From Antennarius striatus (taxonomy: Eukaryota; Chordata; Actinopteri; Lophiiformes; Antennariidae): a stretch of 64,000 nucleotides of DNA. Made by a program: the position numbers and the translations under genes. Under the pieces are notes generated by a model. That model did no database searches. It was not told where the DNA came from and worked only from the letters and a program-made list of their open reading frames with translations. The stretch is taken from contig NC_090778.1 in assembly GCF_040054535.1 (NCBI RefSeq), forward strand, positions 9,847,001 to 9,911,000, written 5' to 3'. Of the stretch, positions 1 through 10,779 are shown in pieces (the stretch's first letter is position 1; every line of letters starts with the position of its first letter).

Positions 1-533
1 TTCTGCATGAATGCCTTAAGATTCAAATTAAGGGGGGAGGGCTGTCTAGGGGGCCATCTATCAACAGCATTATCCAAGGCAATATTGAAATCACCGCCAA
101 TTAAAAGGATAGAATTTGGGAATCTCGATAACAAAAAGTCAAGTCGCCTCTCTATGGAATGAAGAAGTTTGTCGTTCTCAGGTTTGGTGTTATATCCATA
201 TATGTTAACAGTAATTAAGGTAACATCAAGGTACTTAAGCACAAGGCAAACATAGTGACCTAAAGAATCGCTGTCTGAGTGTAGTACAGATCCACTGAAA
301 GAGTTTTTAAGAGTGCTGACTCCAGCAGAGTGCTCTGTGCCGTGAGAAAACCAGATATCATTACCCCATTGTGATTTCCAGAAACTGTGCTCTGCAGTCG
401 TTGAGTGGCTCTCTTGAAAGTAACAAAAGTCAGTATTAAGATGCTTGGCAAACAAAAAAAGTGCTTTGCGTTTACAGGTCTGTCTTAGACCCCTGGCATT
501 AAGAGAAACAAAAGAAAGCGACAAAGTTAAGTG
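1..533 (-). CDS. LINE ORF2 (partial): apurinic-type endonuclease domain
   Basis: The minus strand stays open from a TAA at 534-536 to the left edge, 177 codons. It reads as the N-terminal endonuclease domain of a LINE ORF2 protein. Conserved landmarks appear in order: FVSLNARGLR (Asn motif), CYFQESHS (catalytic Glu motif), ITVNIYGYN, and LLIGGDFNIALD (the GDFN metal/catalytic motif). The domain nicks target DNA to prime reverse transcription. The reverse transcriptase would lie beyond base 1. No in-frame ATG precedes the conserved domain; the only Met codon in the open stretch is at its far end. Either translation starts by reinitiation or a non-AUG codon, or the start codon has been lost. 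Confidence 0.85.
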
Positions 534-741
534 TTAAACAAGAACAAATAAGGAAATAATAAAGTCTCTGACCACTTAGAGTGTATCAAAAGGGGACCGA
601 AATCTGCATTATTAACATGAATTATAACGGTAAACGAAGACTTGGAAAGGAAGCAGCTGGCTTTATTTATAACAGTCTTCAGTAGCTGCCTGAACCAGGA
701 ATAAGTCTATGAAGGCATCAGAAGGGCAGAGAAGTTGCTCC

Positions 742-1641
742 TTAACTAGGGAGAGAAAGTTCTGATCCATTAATGAAGCCACGACCTCCGATGAAGTAGG
801 CCGTCTTACCATCCTCACGGGCTTTCTTTATGTCAGGCCACAGCTTACTCCTGCGCTCTCTGTCGTCTTTGGAGAGATCCTCCGCGAATTTTAGGCTGTT
901 GCTCATCAGGTAGGGAGAAGATTTAGCAGCTCTCCAAATGGCATCTCTGCTGAGTCGCGAGGTGAACTGAATGATGATGCCTCTGGGTCTGTTTCCATTC
1001 TGACGTTTAGGGCCAAGGCGGTGCACAGTGTCAACAGTGTCAGACATCCTGTTCTTTTGCTCTGGAAGGATAGCTTGACATATTTCAATGACTTTCTTGC
1101 GTGGTTCCTCTTTCTCATCTTCTGCAACCCCGTAGAGTCTCAGGTTCCATCTCCGAGTGTTTCTCTCCAGCTCTGAGATCCGCTGCTGACACATGTCCAC
1201 TCTTTTCTCCTCAGTTACCGCTTTTTTCTCGAGTGTACTCACTTTCCCTTTAACAGCCTTTACTTCCTCGCAGACAAAATCAATAGTCTTTTTAAGACCC
1301 TCAATTTTAAGTGCATTAGCACTTACCATGCTCTCAATGTTGTCGCTTCTGGCGTTGATCAGCGCAGAGAGGGTGGCAATTACATCGTTTTGGCCAGCTA
1401 GCCCCTGGGTGTTGGGAGAAAGCGTCGCCTTTTTCGGAGCTGGAGATTTGCTGGGGGTGATGGGAAGAGGTGGAAACTCATCCATACCGTCGTCTGAGAC
1501 TGGGAGAGTGACGGGGGGGTTGACGTAGTCGTGGCAGTTGTCAATTAAGACGTTGCCAGCCTTAGATACAGTGTGGTATGCTACCGTCAGCCTCTGCTTG
1601 ACGTTGTCCGGGGGTCTTTTTCTTTCACTCCGGGCCGACAT
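742..1641 (-). CDS. LINE ORF1 protein (L1-type RNA-binding chaperone), 299 aa
   Basis: An intact ORF1 of an L1/Tx1-type LINE. Residues 1-80 are low-complexity and proline/serine rich. Residues about 85-165 form a coiled coil with regular hydrophobic spacing, expected to trimerise. Residues about 164-245 match the RRM-like domain, beginning RRWNLRLYG and including DTVHRLGPKR. A basic C-terminal domain follows and contains FAEDLSKDDRERR. Proteins of this family bind the LINE's own RNA and act as nucleic-acid chaperones in the retrotransposition particle. The MSARSER start is the only sensible one: it is the first ATG after the leader and no longer frame is open. No stop or frameshift is present. 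Confidence 0.9.
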   Translation of the reverse strand: MSARSERKRPPDNVKQRLTVAYHTVSKAGNVLIDNCHDYVNPPVTLPVSDDGMDEFPPLPITPSKSPAPKKATLSPNTQGLAGQNDVIATLSALINARSDNIESMVSANALKIEGLKKTIDFVCEEVKAVKGKVSTLEKKAVTEEKRVDMCQQRISELERNTRRWNLRLYGVAEDEKEEPRKKVIEICQAILPEQKNRMSDTVDTVHRLGPKRQNGNRPRGIIIQFTSRLSRDAIWRAAKSSPYLMSNSLKFAEDLSKDDRERRSKLWPDIKKAREDGKTAYFIGGRGFINGSELSLPS

Positions 1642-1774
1642 GAAGTCACCACTGTCTTAAAAGTAGCTGAGTAATGTTGGAGGGACGGAGAAGGTGATTG
1701 GCGTCAAAAAAGCTTCGTTTTTAACCGTTTACTTAACTTACTTAGCAGAGCTCGGCAGAAAGCGTCCACTCACT

Positions 1775-1786
1775 CGGCCATCTTGG
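1775..1786 (+). promoter_or_regulatory. YY1-like motif at the LINE/tmem175 junction
   Basis: The plus strand reads CGGCCATCTTGG, matching the YY1 core GCCATCTT. Mammalian L1 elements carry the same site in the same orientation at their extreme 5' end, where it fixes the transcription start. Many housekeeping promoters also carry it just downstream of the start site. The motif could belong to the LINE, to tmem175, or to both. It lies about 85 bases upstream of the tmem175 ATG. Function is inferred from the motif alone. Confidence 0.45.
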
Positions 1787-1870
1787 CACGTTTGGCATGT
1801 TTGCAAACATCCTGCTCAGCTAGTTCCGCGGTCCCCGCGTCATGCTCTGCGCTCCTTCAGCTCCTCCACA

Positions 1871-4800
1871 ATGGGGCGAAACGACGACGACGACATCATA
1901 GAGCAGCACACGGAGGAGGAGATGGAGAAGAAGGACAAGAGGAGCCGCACGGCCTCCTCCTCCTCGCTGCTGGGGAGCGTCACTCCGTCCGGCACGGAGG
2001 CCCACAGCGGAACCCAGTCCTCCCACAGACTGCTGGCCTACAGCGATGCCCTCATCTCCATCATCGCCACCGTCATGGTAACCAGACGAGTTTTCTATCG
2101 TAACATTACACGAGTGGGGAGTTTTGTCAATATGCTTCATAACTCTGCAGCCAAGAGTTGAGTTTAACACCCGACAGCTGTAGATTTTACCCACAGGATC
2201 GACATGATAATCGGATTACTATTACCAAATAAATTAAACTACCAAGAGTGTAGAGTAGACATACAGGACTGGCTGCACAGCCACAGTACTAACTTCTATA
2301 ACTCACCAAGAAATGACGACATCTCTGCAGTTTGTTTGTTTTTTACAACTTAATATCAGAAAAGTTCATAAATAAATACAGAATTGCTCCCCAAGTACAT
2401 GTTAGTACAAGTACAATTATTTCACACCTAATCAGAAATATTAGGACAAAGAAGTCTCTTTTGTTGTCCTTGATGTACATTCTGCAGGTAGCAGACATTA
2501 ATAACACACAATAGAGCAGCGACAGAACACATTATCTGAACGTTCCTGCCTATTAATGCAGTTTTTGTTCACAGATTTTACCTGTCGCCCACACAAAGAT
2601 GCAAGATGATGAGGTAATGTTTGAAAATAGTAATAAAGGTTTAGCAGCATGTGTTATTATTTACTCTTTTTTTAAAGGTATAGAAATAAAGTTTTGCACA
2701 AAATATAGAATAAGGTTATTGTAATGAAGTATTACATTATTACAACTCAATAAAGTATTGAGTTGTAATAAAGAAATATAAGTTCAAATGAAAACATTGT
2801 CTATCTGTCTTGCAGGAGTTGAGAGAAAGTGTTCAGCTTCTGCTTACAACAAAAATAGCTGTTTACTTAATGACATTCCTGATTGTAACTGTTGCCTGGG
2901 CCGCTCATATCAGGTGGGTGGTTCATTAGTAATAGTACCACAGTCCTGTAACAGAACATAAGGTTAGTTATGATCCACGCCCTTATTCATTGTGTTTCAC
3001 AGGTTGTTTCAAGTCATTGTCCGAATCGATGACTGCCTGGCGCTGCTGAACCTCGTAAGTAAAGAACAGAGATCACATTAACAGAGATCTGCGTTCCAGT
3101 AATAATGTGTTGGAGTATTTCCCTGACAATTTTTTTTATTCTTTTAAAGCATCTGTTATTCTAGACAGTTAGATTATAAATATTTTTGTTTGTTTGTTTT
3201 ATTAAATTTCTAATACACAATTTGTGCCCATTATTATCTGTGATCTGCTTGTTTCATCGACCTTGTTCATTGAGTCTAAAGTCCATTTTCAGCTAGCATT
3301 ACAATGGCTATAGAAAGACTTGTGGTTGGATTTCTTTAACCACCACATAAATCCACATTAATGTGAGTGTAATTAAATTAAATTAGGGTGTGCTGGTATC
3401 TGGTGTCAGTGATACAGTATTAACCTTCCCATGCCTTGTTAAGAGATAAGACTGACTGTTTTTCTGTTGCTGCCATTGTGAAGTTATCCTTTCCATTTCA
3501 GGCCTGCATGATGCTGATAACCTTTCTACCTTACACAGTGAGTCTGAGTCACTGCCACAGCTAAGCAGGACTGGAATCTATCCCCCAGTTTGTACAAATA
3601 CACATTTAGGTGGATGATGTCATTCTAACTCTAATGTGCAGCCTGTCTTATCTTGCAGTTCTCTTTAATGGCAAACTTTCCTGAGAACATCCTTGGGATT
3701 TTGCTCTTCTGTGGTTGTGTGATGGTGATAGGCATCATTCAGGTGAAGTGACTTAAATTTATCTACCCTTTATGTCGTATTTCCATCCTGTGTAATCGAG
3801 TGCTTCATGATGCTACAGCTCGTGTCTTGTCTTTCTAGTCGGTTATCGTGTTGTACGCCTTCGGCCATCCCTTCCTGCTGAACGAGCAGATCCAGGTCGC
3901 TGAGAACCAAACGTTCTACAAGCATCACATCCTGAAAGTCATCATGCGGGTTCCTCTCATTTGCTTCTTCGCCAGCATCTTCTCTTTCATCTTCTTCCAG
4001 CTGGTGGGTGGTGTGTCTTCAGCAGCGTAACACGTGCTGCACTCAAAATTCAGTCGATGATTAGATGTTAAGAAACTGTTGTGATAATAACATTTAAGGG
4101 GTACAACTATTGATTATTATATATTAATACAGAGAAGAACTTGTAGCCAGAAGTATTGTGACATATCCACATCACTCCTATCCTGGAGAAGAAACAAGAA
4201 ATAGAAAAACACAAAGAAAATCAATTTGGAATGGAACAAGTCTGAGAAGCTGAGAAAGTGTTCTTATCGATCGATGAACTGTTGATGCTGTAAATACCGA
4301 CTGTGTTCTGATATGTTCTTTTTGTTTTTAAGTCTTATGTGCTGCTGGCGATTGTTATCTTCCTGCCATACATCTCCCAGTGTTTGAAGTGGTGTCGCAG
4401 CAAAGCCATCGGTAAGATCAGCCGCGATCAGACGGGAAGAGGAATGGTGTCAAATGCATGCTCACCTCTGGTCAGATGTCTCCAGTCGTTGATGAAGAGT
4501 CATGTCAGAATGACACTTTGAAAAATACAAACTGAAGGTGGGTCGTTTCAGGTCCGGTGGCAGAGAGTCCGGACTCAGTGATGTTTTATACCTACCTGCC
4601 CAACGAGCCCCTCAGTAAGGACAGAGTGGAGGCTTTCAGTGACGGAGTTTACGCCATCGTAGCCACGCTTCTCATCCTGGACATATGGTTTGTTTCAACA
4701 AATAATTATTACTTGTACAGAATATATTAACTGGATGAAAACACAAAACTGCATCTAAGTGTTATAACGTTTAACACAACCAGTGTGTTGTTCTATGAAG

Positions 4801-5522
4801 ATGCTGAAACATATTTTAATGGTTATCCTCTCTGGTTTCTGCTTTTAAGTGAGGATAACAGCCCAGATCCAACTACTGTCCACAAGAAGTTTGGCGGTAG
4901 CCTGATCGCGGCTTTGCAGGTCTACGGCCCAGAGTATCTCGCCTACTTCGGTTCCTTTGTCACTGTCGGCCTTCTCTGGTTTGTGCACCACTCGCTCTTC
5001 CTTCATGTCACCAAGGCAACGCGCTTTATGGGCCTCCTGAACACCTTCTCACTGGCGTTTGTTGGCGGTTTGCCTTTAGCCTATGAGCTGACGCATGAAT
5101 TCCCGCCCAACTCTCACAACGAACTGGAAGCCATTCAGATTAGCTGTGTGATCATCTTCTTTGCGGGTATCTTTCAGCTCGCTATCTGGGTGGTCGCTCT
5201 TTATAATGAACAAGAAACCCTGCACCCTTACGTACGTTATGGTGGATGTGAGCACATTTTTATGTTGGCTAAGCTATCTCTGTACCCCTGTATAGCTCTT
5301 GGCACATTTATTGTTACCCTAATTTTGAGTAAATTTAGTGCCCCGATCTTCCACCTGATGGAGATCACAGTGCCTTTTGCTTTTCTCGTGTTGAGGCTGT
5401 TGGTGCGTGTCGGGTTAGCTTTGCTACGGCTAATTTTCTGTCCTCATAGGCCTGACCCACGCGCTCTTGTAGAAGAAGAAGAAGATGATGCAGGAGTGCC
5501 CTTCAGCGCTTTAGATACTTAG
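1871..5522 (+). CDS. tmem175: TMEM175, endosomal/lysosomal potassium (proton) channel, 522 aa, complete
   Basis: Ten coding exons: 1871-2077, 2575-2613, 2816-2913, 3003-3054, 3502-3537, 3659-3742, 3839-4003, 4333-4411, 4552-4687 and 4850-5522. All join in frame with GT/AG introns. The product is a two-repeat channel with about six helices per repeat; it conducts K+ and H+ across endosomal and lysosomal membranes as a dimer. Repeat 1 begins HRLLAYSDALISIIATVM (residues 52-69); repeat 2 begins RVEAFSDGVYAIVATLL (278-294). The signature FSD is YSD (57-59) in repeat 1 and normal (282-284) in repeat 2. The acidic N-terminus and C-terminus (EEEEDD) are probably cytosolic. The start ATG at 1871 has A at -3. 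Length fits human TMEM175 (504 aa). Strong match to the family throughout. Confidence 0.96.
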
Positions 5523-7060
5523 CTCGCTTTAGGAGGACTGCTCACTGAAACTTATCCTAAGGAGCACTGAGGCATTACTGGTCTGTAGTTACTGACAGGT
5601 TTGGATCGGTAACCATGTGGAAACCACATGGAAAAGATGATCTGCTCTTTTCAGCTGACTCAAATCTTGAATAGAAGCCGTTCAATGAGATGATGTGTGA
5701 CTTCACATGTTAACAGCAAAGTCCAGAAGAGATAGAGGATTAGATAACGCTTACTGGATCAATGAAGAAGCAGCAACAGTGGCTCAAATCTAGCCATTTA
5801 ATTTTTGATTATTTTGATAGTTGGTGATTACTTAAAATATGATGCTAGTTTTGATTGGCTAATAATCAAGAATCATCTTCAAGGACTCAAAACCTATGCT
5901 TTAAATTTCTGAATACAAACAAATGTTTCATCATTAGCCCGTTGCTAATAATGAAATTTGCATCTACTCGTATCTTTGTGCCAACTTTGTGTCTTATGAC
6001 AGTTTGTTTCGCCTTCTGTATGAACGTAGCGTTGCAGAATTTCAGAATGAGGGGTGCATACTTTATATCTAAGGAGAGGATTTATTTTCACATATTTACC
6101 TCCTTTTGCCTGATATACAGTAAATGTTGTGTCCGTCCTTTTAGCAAGCACTTTACACATCTTTAAACCTCCTGACTATAAAATTCAAACTTGCACTATT
6201 TGCTCCAGATATTTATGTGTGGTTCCTATTGGAATATAATATCACTTTTCCAGATGTGTCGCAATAGTGACTAATTTTTAACAAATTTAGTTTTATTTGT
6301 GAGAATACAGTAAATGGAGATCACCTGTAAAACTATGTGACCTAGAAAAAACCAGATCGTTCATGTCTGTTTTTGTTTTTACTTTATTATTTCAGATTTT
6401 CAATTACAGTAAGTGATGTCACTTTTTTCTATTAGCGCCACAGCATGATAGATTAAATTAAAAGGTTTATTTTGTCCTCATGGAGAAGTTTAAGTGTTCA
6501 CTTGTCCAGATGGAGTCCTGAGAGGCAGAATCCATTTTTGTCTTACTGATGTTTAATTCTGTTTGATACTGACTCAAAGGAAACTCTGAGATGCACTTTA
6601 TTGTCAGGTGAAGAAGGGAATGTGTGTATTTGAACAGTTTGACTGTGATTAACGGAACACCTATCATTCATTTTTGTTTCTCATGTTTTTAGTTTTAGGA
6701 TTAGAGGACAGATTGTTTTAATCCAAGGATCGTTTTTGTTTCCATCTGTTGACTGATGAGGATGGGAGCACTGCCATTTCTATGGTTTCAAGGATGATAA
6801 ATGTCTATTTGTTTGCTGTTACTCCTTCAATTCTCACATACATGGATCCATATAATGAACACTGTGGGGTGGGGTGGATAACATTTCTTCTGTCATTCCT
6901 TCAACGTGGTGTTTGATGTCCTGCTCACTGTTATGTGTTTGTAATCACACAAGTGAAAAAAAGTGTATTTGGTCTTTGACAATGAACAAAATCAATTTTT
7001 CTTTACTATCAAATCCCAAACTGTCAAGCTTTGTTTCGTGAATAAACCTGAACCTTCAGT
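5523..7060 (+). other. tmem175: Likely tmem175 3' UTR
   Basis: No conserved reading frame or splice-bounded exon was seen. The stretch is AT-rich and runs from the tmem175 stop to an AATAAA at 7041-7046. Assignment as UTR rests on that signal and on the absence of an earlier strong one; transcript data would be needed to fix the end. Confidence 0.5.
7041..7046 (+). terminator. tmem175: Candidate polyadenylation signal of tmem175
   Basis: AATAAA on the plus strand, about 1.5 kb past the stop codon, followed by T-rich sequence. The opposite-strand signal assigned to cds1 lies only about 230 bases away. Confidence 0.45.
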
Positions 7061-7099
7061 GTGAAAGAGAATTCTGTCTCGTCTTCATCAACAGCACAT

Positions 7100-7240
7100 G
7101 AAACTAGTAATGTGCTATTTGTTTCATCTTTCTTTCTGCAACGGTTGTGAAGATATTTGATGGACGAACGGACGGACGGATGAACAAAACAACACTGACA
7201 ATTACAATACATCGCCGCTTTGAAGAGGGATGTAACAAAT
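7100..7240 (-). repeat. Truncated copy of the unclassified repeat family (copy A)
   Basis: The minus strand starts near a CTTCAAAGCGGCGATGTATT-like head and continues through AATTGTCAGTGTTG, a GTCCGTCCGTTCGTCC stretch, AATATCTTCACAACC and AGAAAGATGAAACAAA. This matches the first third of the longer copies at 18.17, 33.57 and 49.18 kb. It lies between the two convergent polyadenylation signals. Confidence 0.7.
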
Positions 7241-7271
7241 TCGACATAAGACGGCTTAAAGAAAACAAGCC

Positions 7272-7277
7272 TTTATT
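7272..7277 (-). terminator. cds1: Candidate polyadenylation signal of cds1
   Basis: TTTATT on the plus strand gives AATAAA on the minus strand, about 3.5 kb past the cds1 stop. A second AATAAA lies at 7360-7365. Which one is used cannot be told from sequence. Confidence 0.4.
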
Positions 7278-10200
7278 CACCTCCATACAGTAAACGTCTT
7301 TACAATATCCCTTACAAGGTATATCAATATGCGGCTTATATATTACTTTGTATTGCCCCTTTATTAATAGTATTCTTACTCAATATAATTTCAATCATAA
7401 CCACTCCAAAAGCTATATTCCATTAGAAAACAATTTTGCTCAAAGCAAATCACACAAGATATACACAAAATGATAAATTAAAAAGATAAGAAAACCACAC
7501 TGCCGTGTTTCATTACCTGACATTTGGGCAACTAAATCTACCAGTAGCTTTTTCTATCGTATCTTTACGATCATGTACCGCACGTGTTTAACCTTCATAA
7601 CATCAAGAAAAATAGCTCTGAGTCCACAAAACAGCTTTGATCTAAACTGAACTACACCTGTCAGGTTGGGGGAGTCAGTGAAATAGTGTATTTAATCAAC
7701 AATGCATAAAGTAATTCAGTTCACATATAATACTCCAACACGTTAAGATTTTCTTTTGCCAATGAAAGTTCAATGTCATCTATTTGGATCTTTTCCTTTG
7801 GTTGTTGCTGTGTGTCTGGTAACAAACCGATCAGCCTGAGGACTGACAGACGGACCGTTTGGATTTGGAACCGTTCCAGTGTCACACTCTAGACTCCAGA
7901 AAAATAAAGTAAGCTTAAATAGTTTGACCAGCAGCTGTTTGTGTTGGTTTTTGGTCAGGTCACTGTGCACACGTCTGCATGCTTTGCTTCATGTTGTTCA
8001 GTACTTAGGGTAGATACATACAGAAAAGGCTTAAAGCAGTAGTATGTTTTTCAGCAGAGGGAAGGTTGAGTGTTAGATTTATGGTTTACAGTGCAATAAA
8101 GCTGGTCCCAGAAATAAACTCAGCACCCCCACCCCCATTCACCTCAAATGGGGAAAATGTTAAAATGCACTTCCATGGAGAAAACGTAACAAACTGGACA
8201 AATAAATTAGAACATCCTCATCATCCGAAAACTGATGAACGTGAAAAGAACACACATTGCACAGGCCATGGTTGCAAAGCGTAAACACTCCAGCCCGTTT
8301 CCAAACTGTCTTTCCATTTTCTCGTCTTTCAGTACAAAGAGAGACTTTCAGAGGAGGGAGGAGACGACTGTTTGGATCCAGTTTCTGGAGCTTCTCCGAT
8401 AACAGAAAAGTTAATCAGTGCTTTGTTAAATATTTCTGTCTGAAAGGATCTGTATTCAATCAGAGAATCTAACGGCTGCAAAAGTAGTGATTACAGCCTC
8501 GTAAGATGTCCCAATACATCGATTGATTTGCGATGCTGATGAGCATTAGATTACATTTACATGCGTCGCTTTTCATGTAGATTAAATTATCTGACCCTTA
8601 TTCTAGGGAACCAACAGCAACTTGCATAAAATAAAAATATTTCTAACAAAACCACAATCCAGAGTATTAGGATTTTCTATTAGCCACCATAAGTTAGTAC
8701 AGTAATATTTATACTGTATGCAGATATACTCTACAGTGTGTAGAGGCTATAAATGTAGTCCAATCATTCACTATGACTGGCAGCACCTTCTATCACAAAC
8801 TACATTCAAAGATGAATCATTTAACATTAGTCCATCATTTGCAATATTTTACAGTTTTACATGAAGTTCTTGGCTGTAGGAACCTTTGGAGTGCTCTGAT
8901 CTCCTCACCTCACCCCCTCTGTTTAGTGCTAAAAATGATATTGATGGATAACATTAAAGGAAGCACTGGATTTCATTACAAAACAGACATTGACAATTTT
9001 GGAAATGCTTTAGTTAGCTTTCTGTCCCATAAATCAATGAGAAGATCCAAATCAGAGTCTTGTGTTTCGTATGGACTCCAGAGCTGGAAGGTGATTAGCC
9101 GAGCTCAGCATAACAGCTGGAACGAAGGGGAAACAGCTTGACTGTCATTCTTCATAGATCCTTACTCAAATTAGTCACCAGTTCTAGTCAAAGTTAAAAC
9201 TTTAGTGCTACAGCCTTGCAGAGCCACCGCACCAAAAAGCAGAGTCCATATTTTAAAAAGGAGGGAAACATGTATCTCCCAGGTAGTTGTAAGAGTCAGA
9301 AATGTCTAGCTGCTGCTTTTCAATCATGTTTTTTAAAAATTCAGATTACAGTACTTAAATTTTGACTCCACCGAAACTTTACAATATGATTCTGGTGGGA
9401 TTCTGGTACCCCTTATCAAGGACAACGGGGATACCAGGTCATAAATTTAGAATAGCAGGCATTTACATTCCAACGTAGTATGTAGCATCCATGTTTAATG
9501 GATCATCAAAGACTCATGCAATGTGAATTTTTGTTTTTCGTGACAGCCAAAATGCATTGTATGCAAATAAAATCTTTAAAATATAGGTAAAAAGGTTTAC
9601 AGCTTGGCTTCAGTGAGACTCAGATTTGCTGTTTTTCTTATTTTTGTTTTTTATGCTCTTCACCTCCTGGCATCTGGCACCATGCAAGACTGGTATTGAT
9701 CGTTTAATCTAATTCTCTAATGGAATGATACACATGTAGTTTTTTTTTTCTAATGTCAAACTAAGTCAATTTTTTTTACCGTCTCATGAAAAGACATCCT
9801 CTAAAGCAGAAAGCTCTCACCACAACTACCTCTCTGTTAAAACTCTAATTGGTTCATGCGAAAGGCTATAAAGGAGATCTTTTTTTCTAAAAGCTTTAAA
9901 GTATTTTTCTTTTACCCCGTAGGTAGCTACAGGTAGCTACAGTATTTAGTATTTGTTCAGCTAAATATTTCTAATATAATTTATATACAATACACAAACT
10001 TGACTGCTGATGCTTTAGTTTTTGCATTAACATGCCTACAATCTATTTTTGCTGAATTGAATTGTGTGAGTTATTTAAATATTGACAGACAACTTCAAGC
10101 TACAAGTTCACACTGTGAAAGAAGAGAATAAACATGGCTTAGTTTAGCAGAAGCCCCAACAGGACTTGTGTACATGCTACAAGTTTAGTGATGAGGTTAG

Positions 10201-10779
10201 GAACGTCTATAAAACAGTGCGTAGATTATGTTTGACAACTCTGCTGCATCATTGCTTCACCCACATCCTAAACCCAGAAACACTGTCCACAGTCGGTTTG
10301 CTGCACCTCAGGTCCAATGTTGATCACGTTGGGTTCAAGTTTATGCTGGTTAAAGCTTCATAAATCCACTTTTCAGCACTTCAGTGCAATATGTGCTACC
10401 CCCAAACAAACTGCTCGTCCTCCATCAAACTGCGATGAGAGAGCCGTGTGCTTTAAGGTCCGTTTGTTTGATAAGACATTCTGTCTTCAGGGAACGCGGT
10501 TGCAGGATGGAGACCGCCAGTTTCTTGGAAGTCATGTTGTGTATGCGCTGGTCCACATGGATAGCAAAAGATTTCTTTTTTTGGGGGGGTTGTTTTGAGT
10601 GTTTTTTGTATTGGGTTACTCCATATGGATGAATGAAGCACCAGGATGATGATGATGGAAGCTCTGCAAGAGGTCTACGTTCTCACATCATACCCACATA
10701 TTTAAGAGAGTGTGCGTTTTTGTGTGTGTGTGCATGCTTACATAAAATTTCTGTACTGTCACACACACACTCTAGTCAT
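7278..10779 (-). other. cds1: Likely cds1 3' UTR
   Basis: A 3.5-kb stretch between the cds1 stop codon and the candidate polyadenylation signals. It is AT-rich and has no recognisable exon on either strand. The longest open frame (8773-9141, plus) has no family resemblance or coding character. There is a small direct repeat of GGTAGCTACA near 9920-9945. Confidence 0.45.

Larger units (their letters stand above)
1..1790 (-). mobile_element. L1/Tx1-type LINE, 5' part (5' UTR, ORF1, start of ORF2)
   Basis: A non-LTR retrotransposon lies on the minus strand with its head facing right. In its own direction it has a roughly 150-base leader, ORF1 (1641 to 742), a spacer, and the endonuclease end of ORF2 (533 to the window edge). 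The outer boundary near 1790 is inferred: just inside it the minus strand reads CCAAGATGGCCGAG (1773-1786), which resembles the YY1 site at the 5' end of mammalian L1. The 3' end, tail and target-site duplication lie left of base 1, so completeness cannot be judged. ORF1 is undamaged and 533 nt of ORF2 are open, which suggests a fairly recent insertion. The LINE head lies only about 80 bases from the tmem175 start codon. Confidence 0.85.

Noticed and set aside
1694..2194. Open frames of 155, 106 and 124 codons overlapping tmem175 exon 1 on both strands
   Set aside because: They are shadows of a GC-rich exon. The 155-codon frame shares the exon-1 frame but starts inside the LINE leader and reads into intron 1.
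8773..9141. 122-codon frame in the cds1 3' UTR region
   Set aside because: No domain, no codon bias seen, antisense to the inferred UTR; probably chance.
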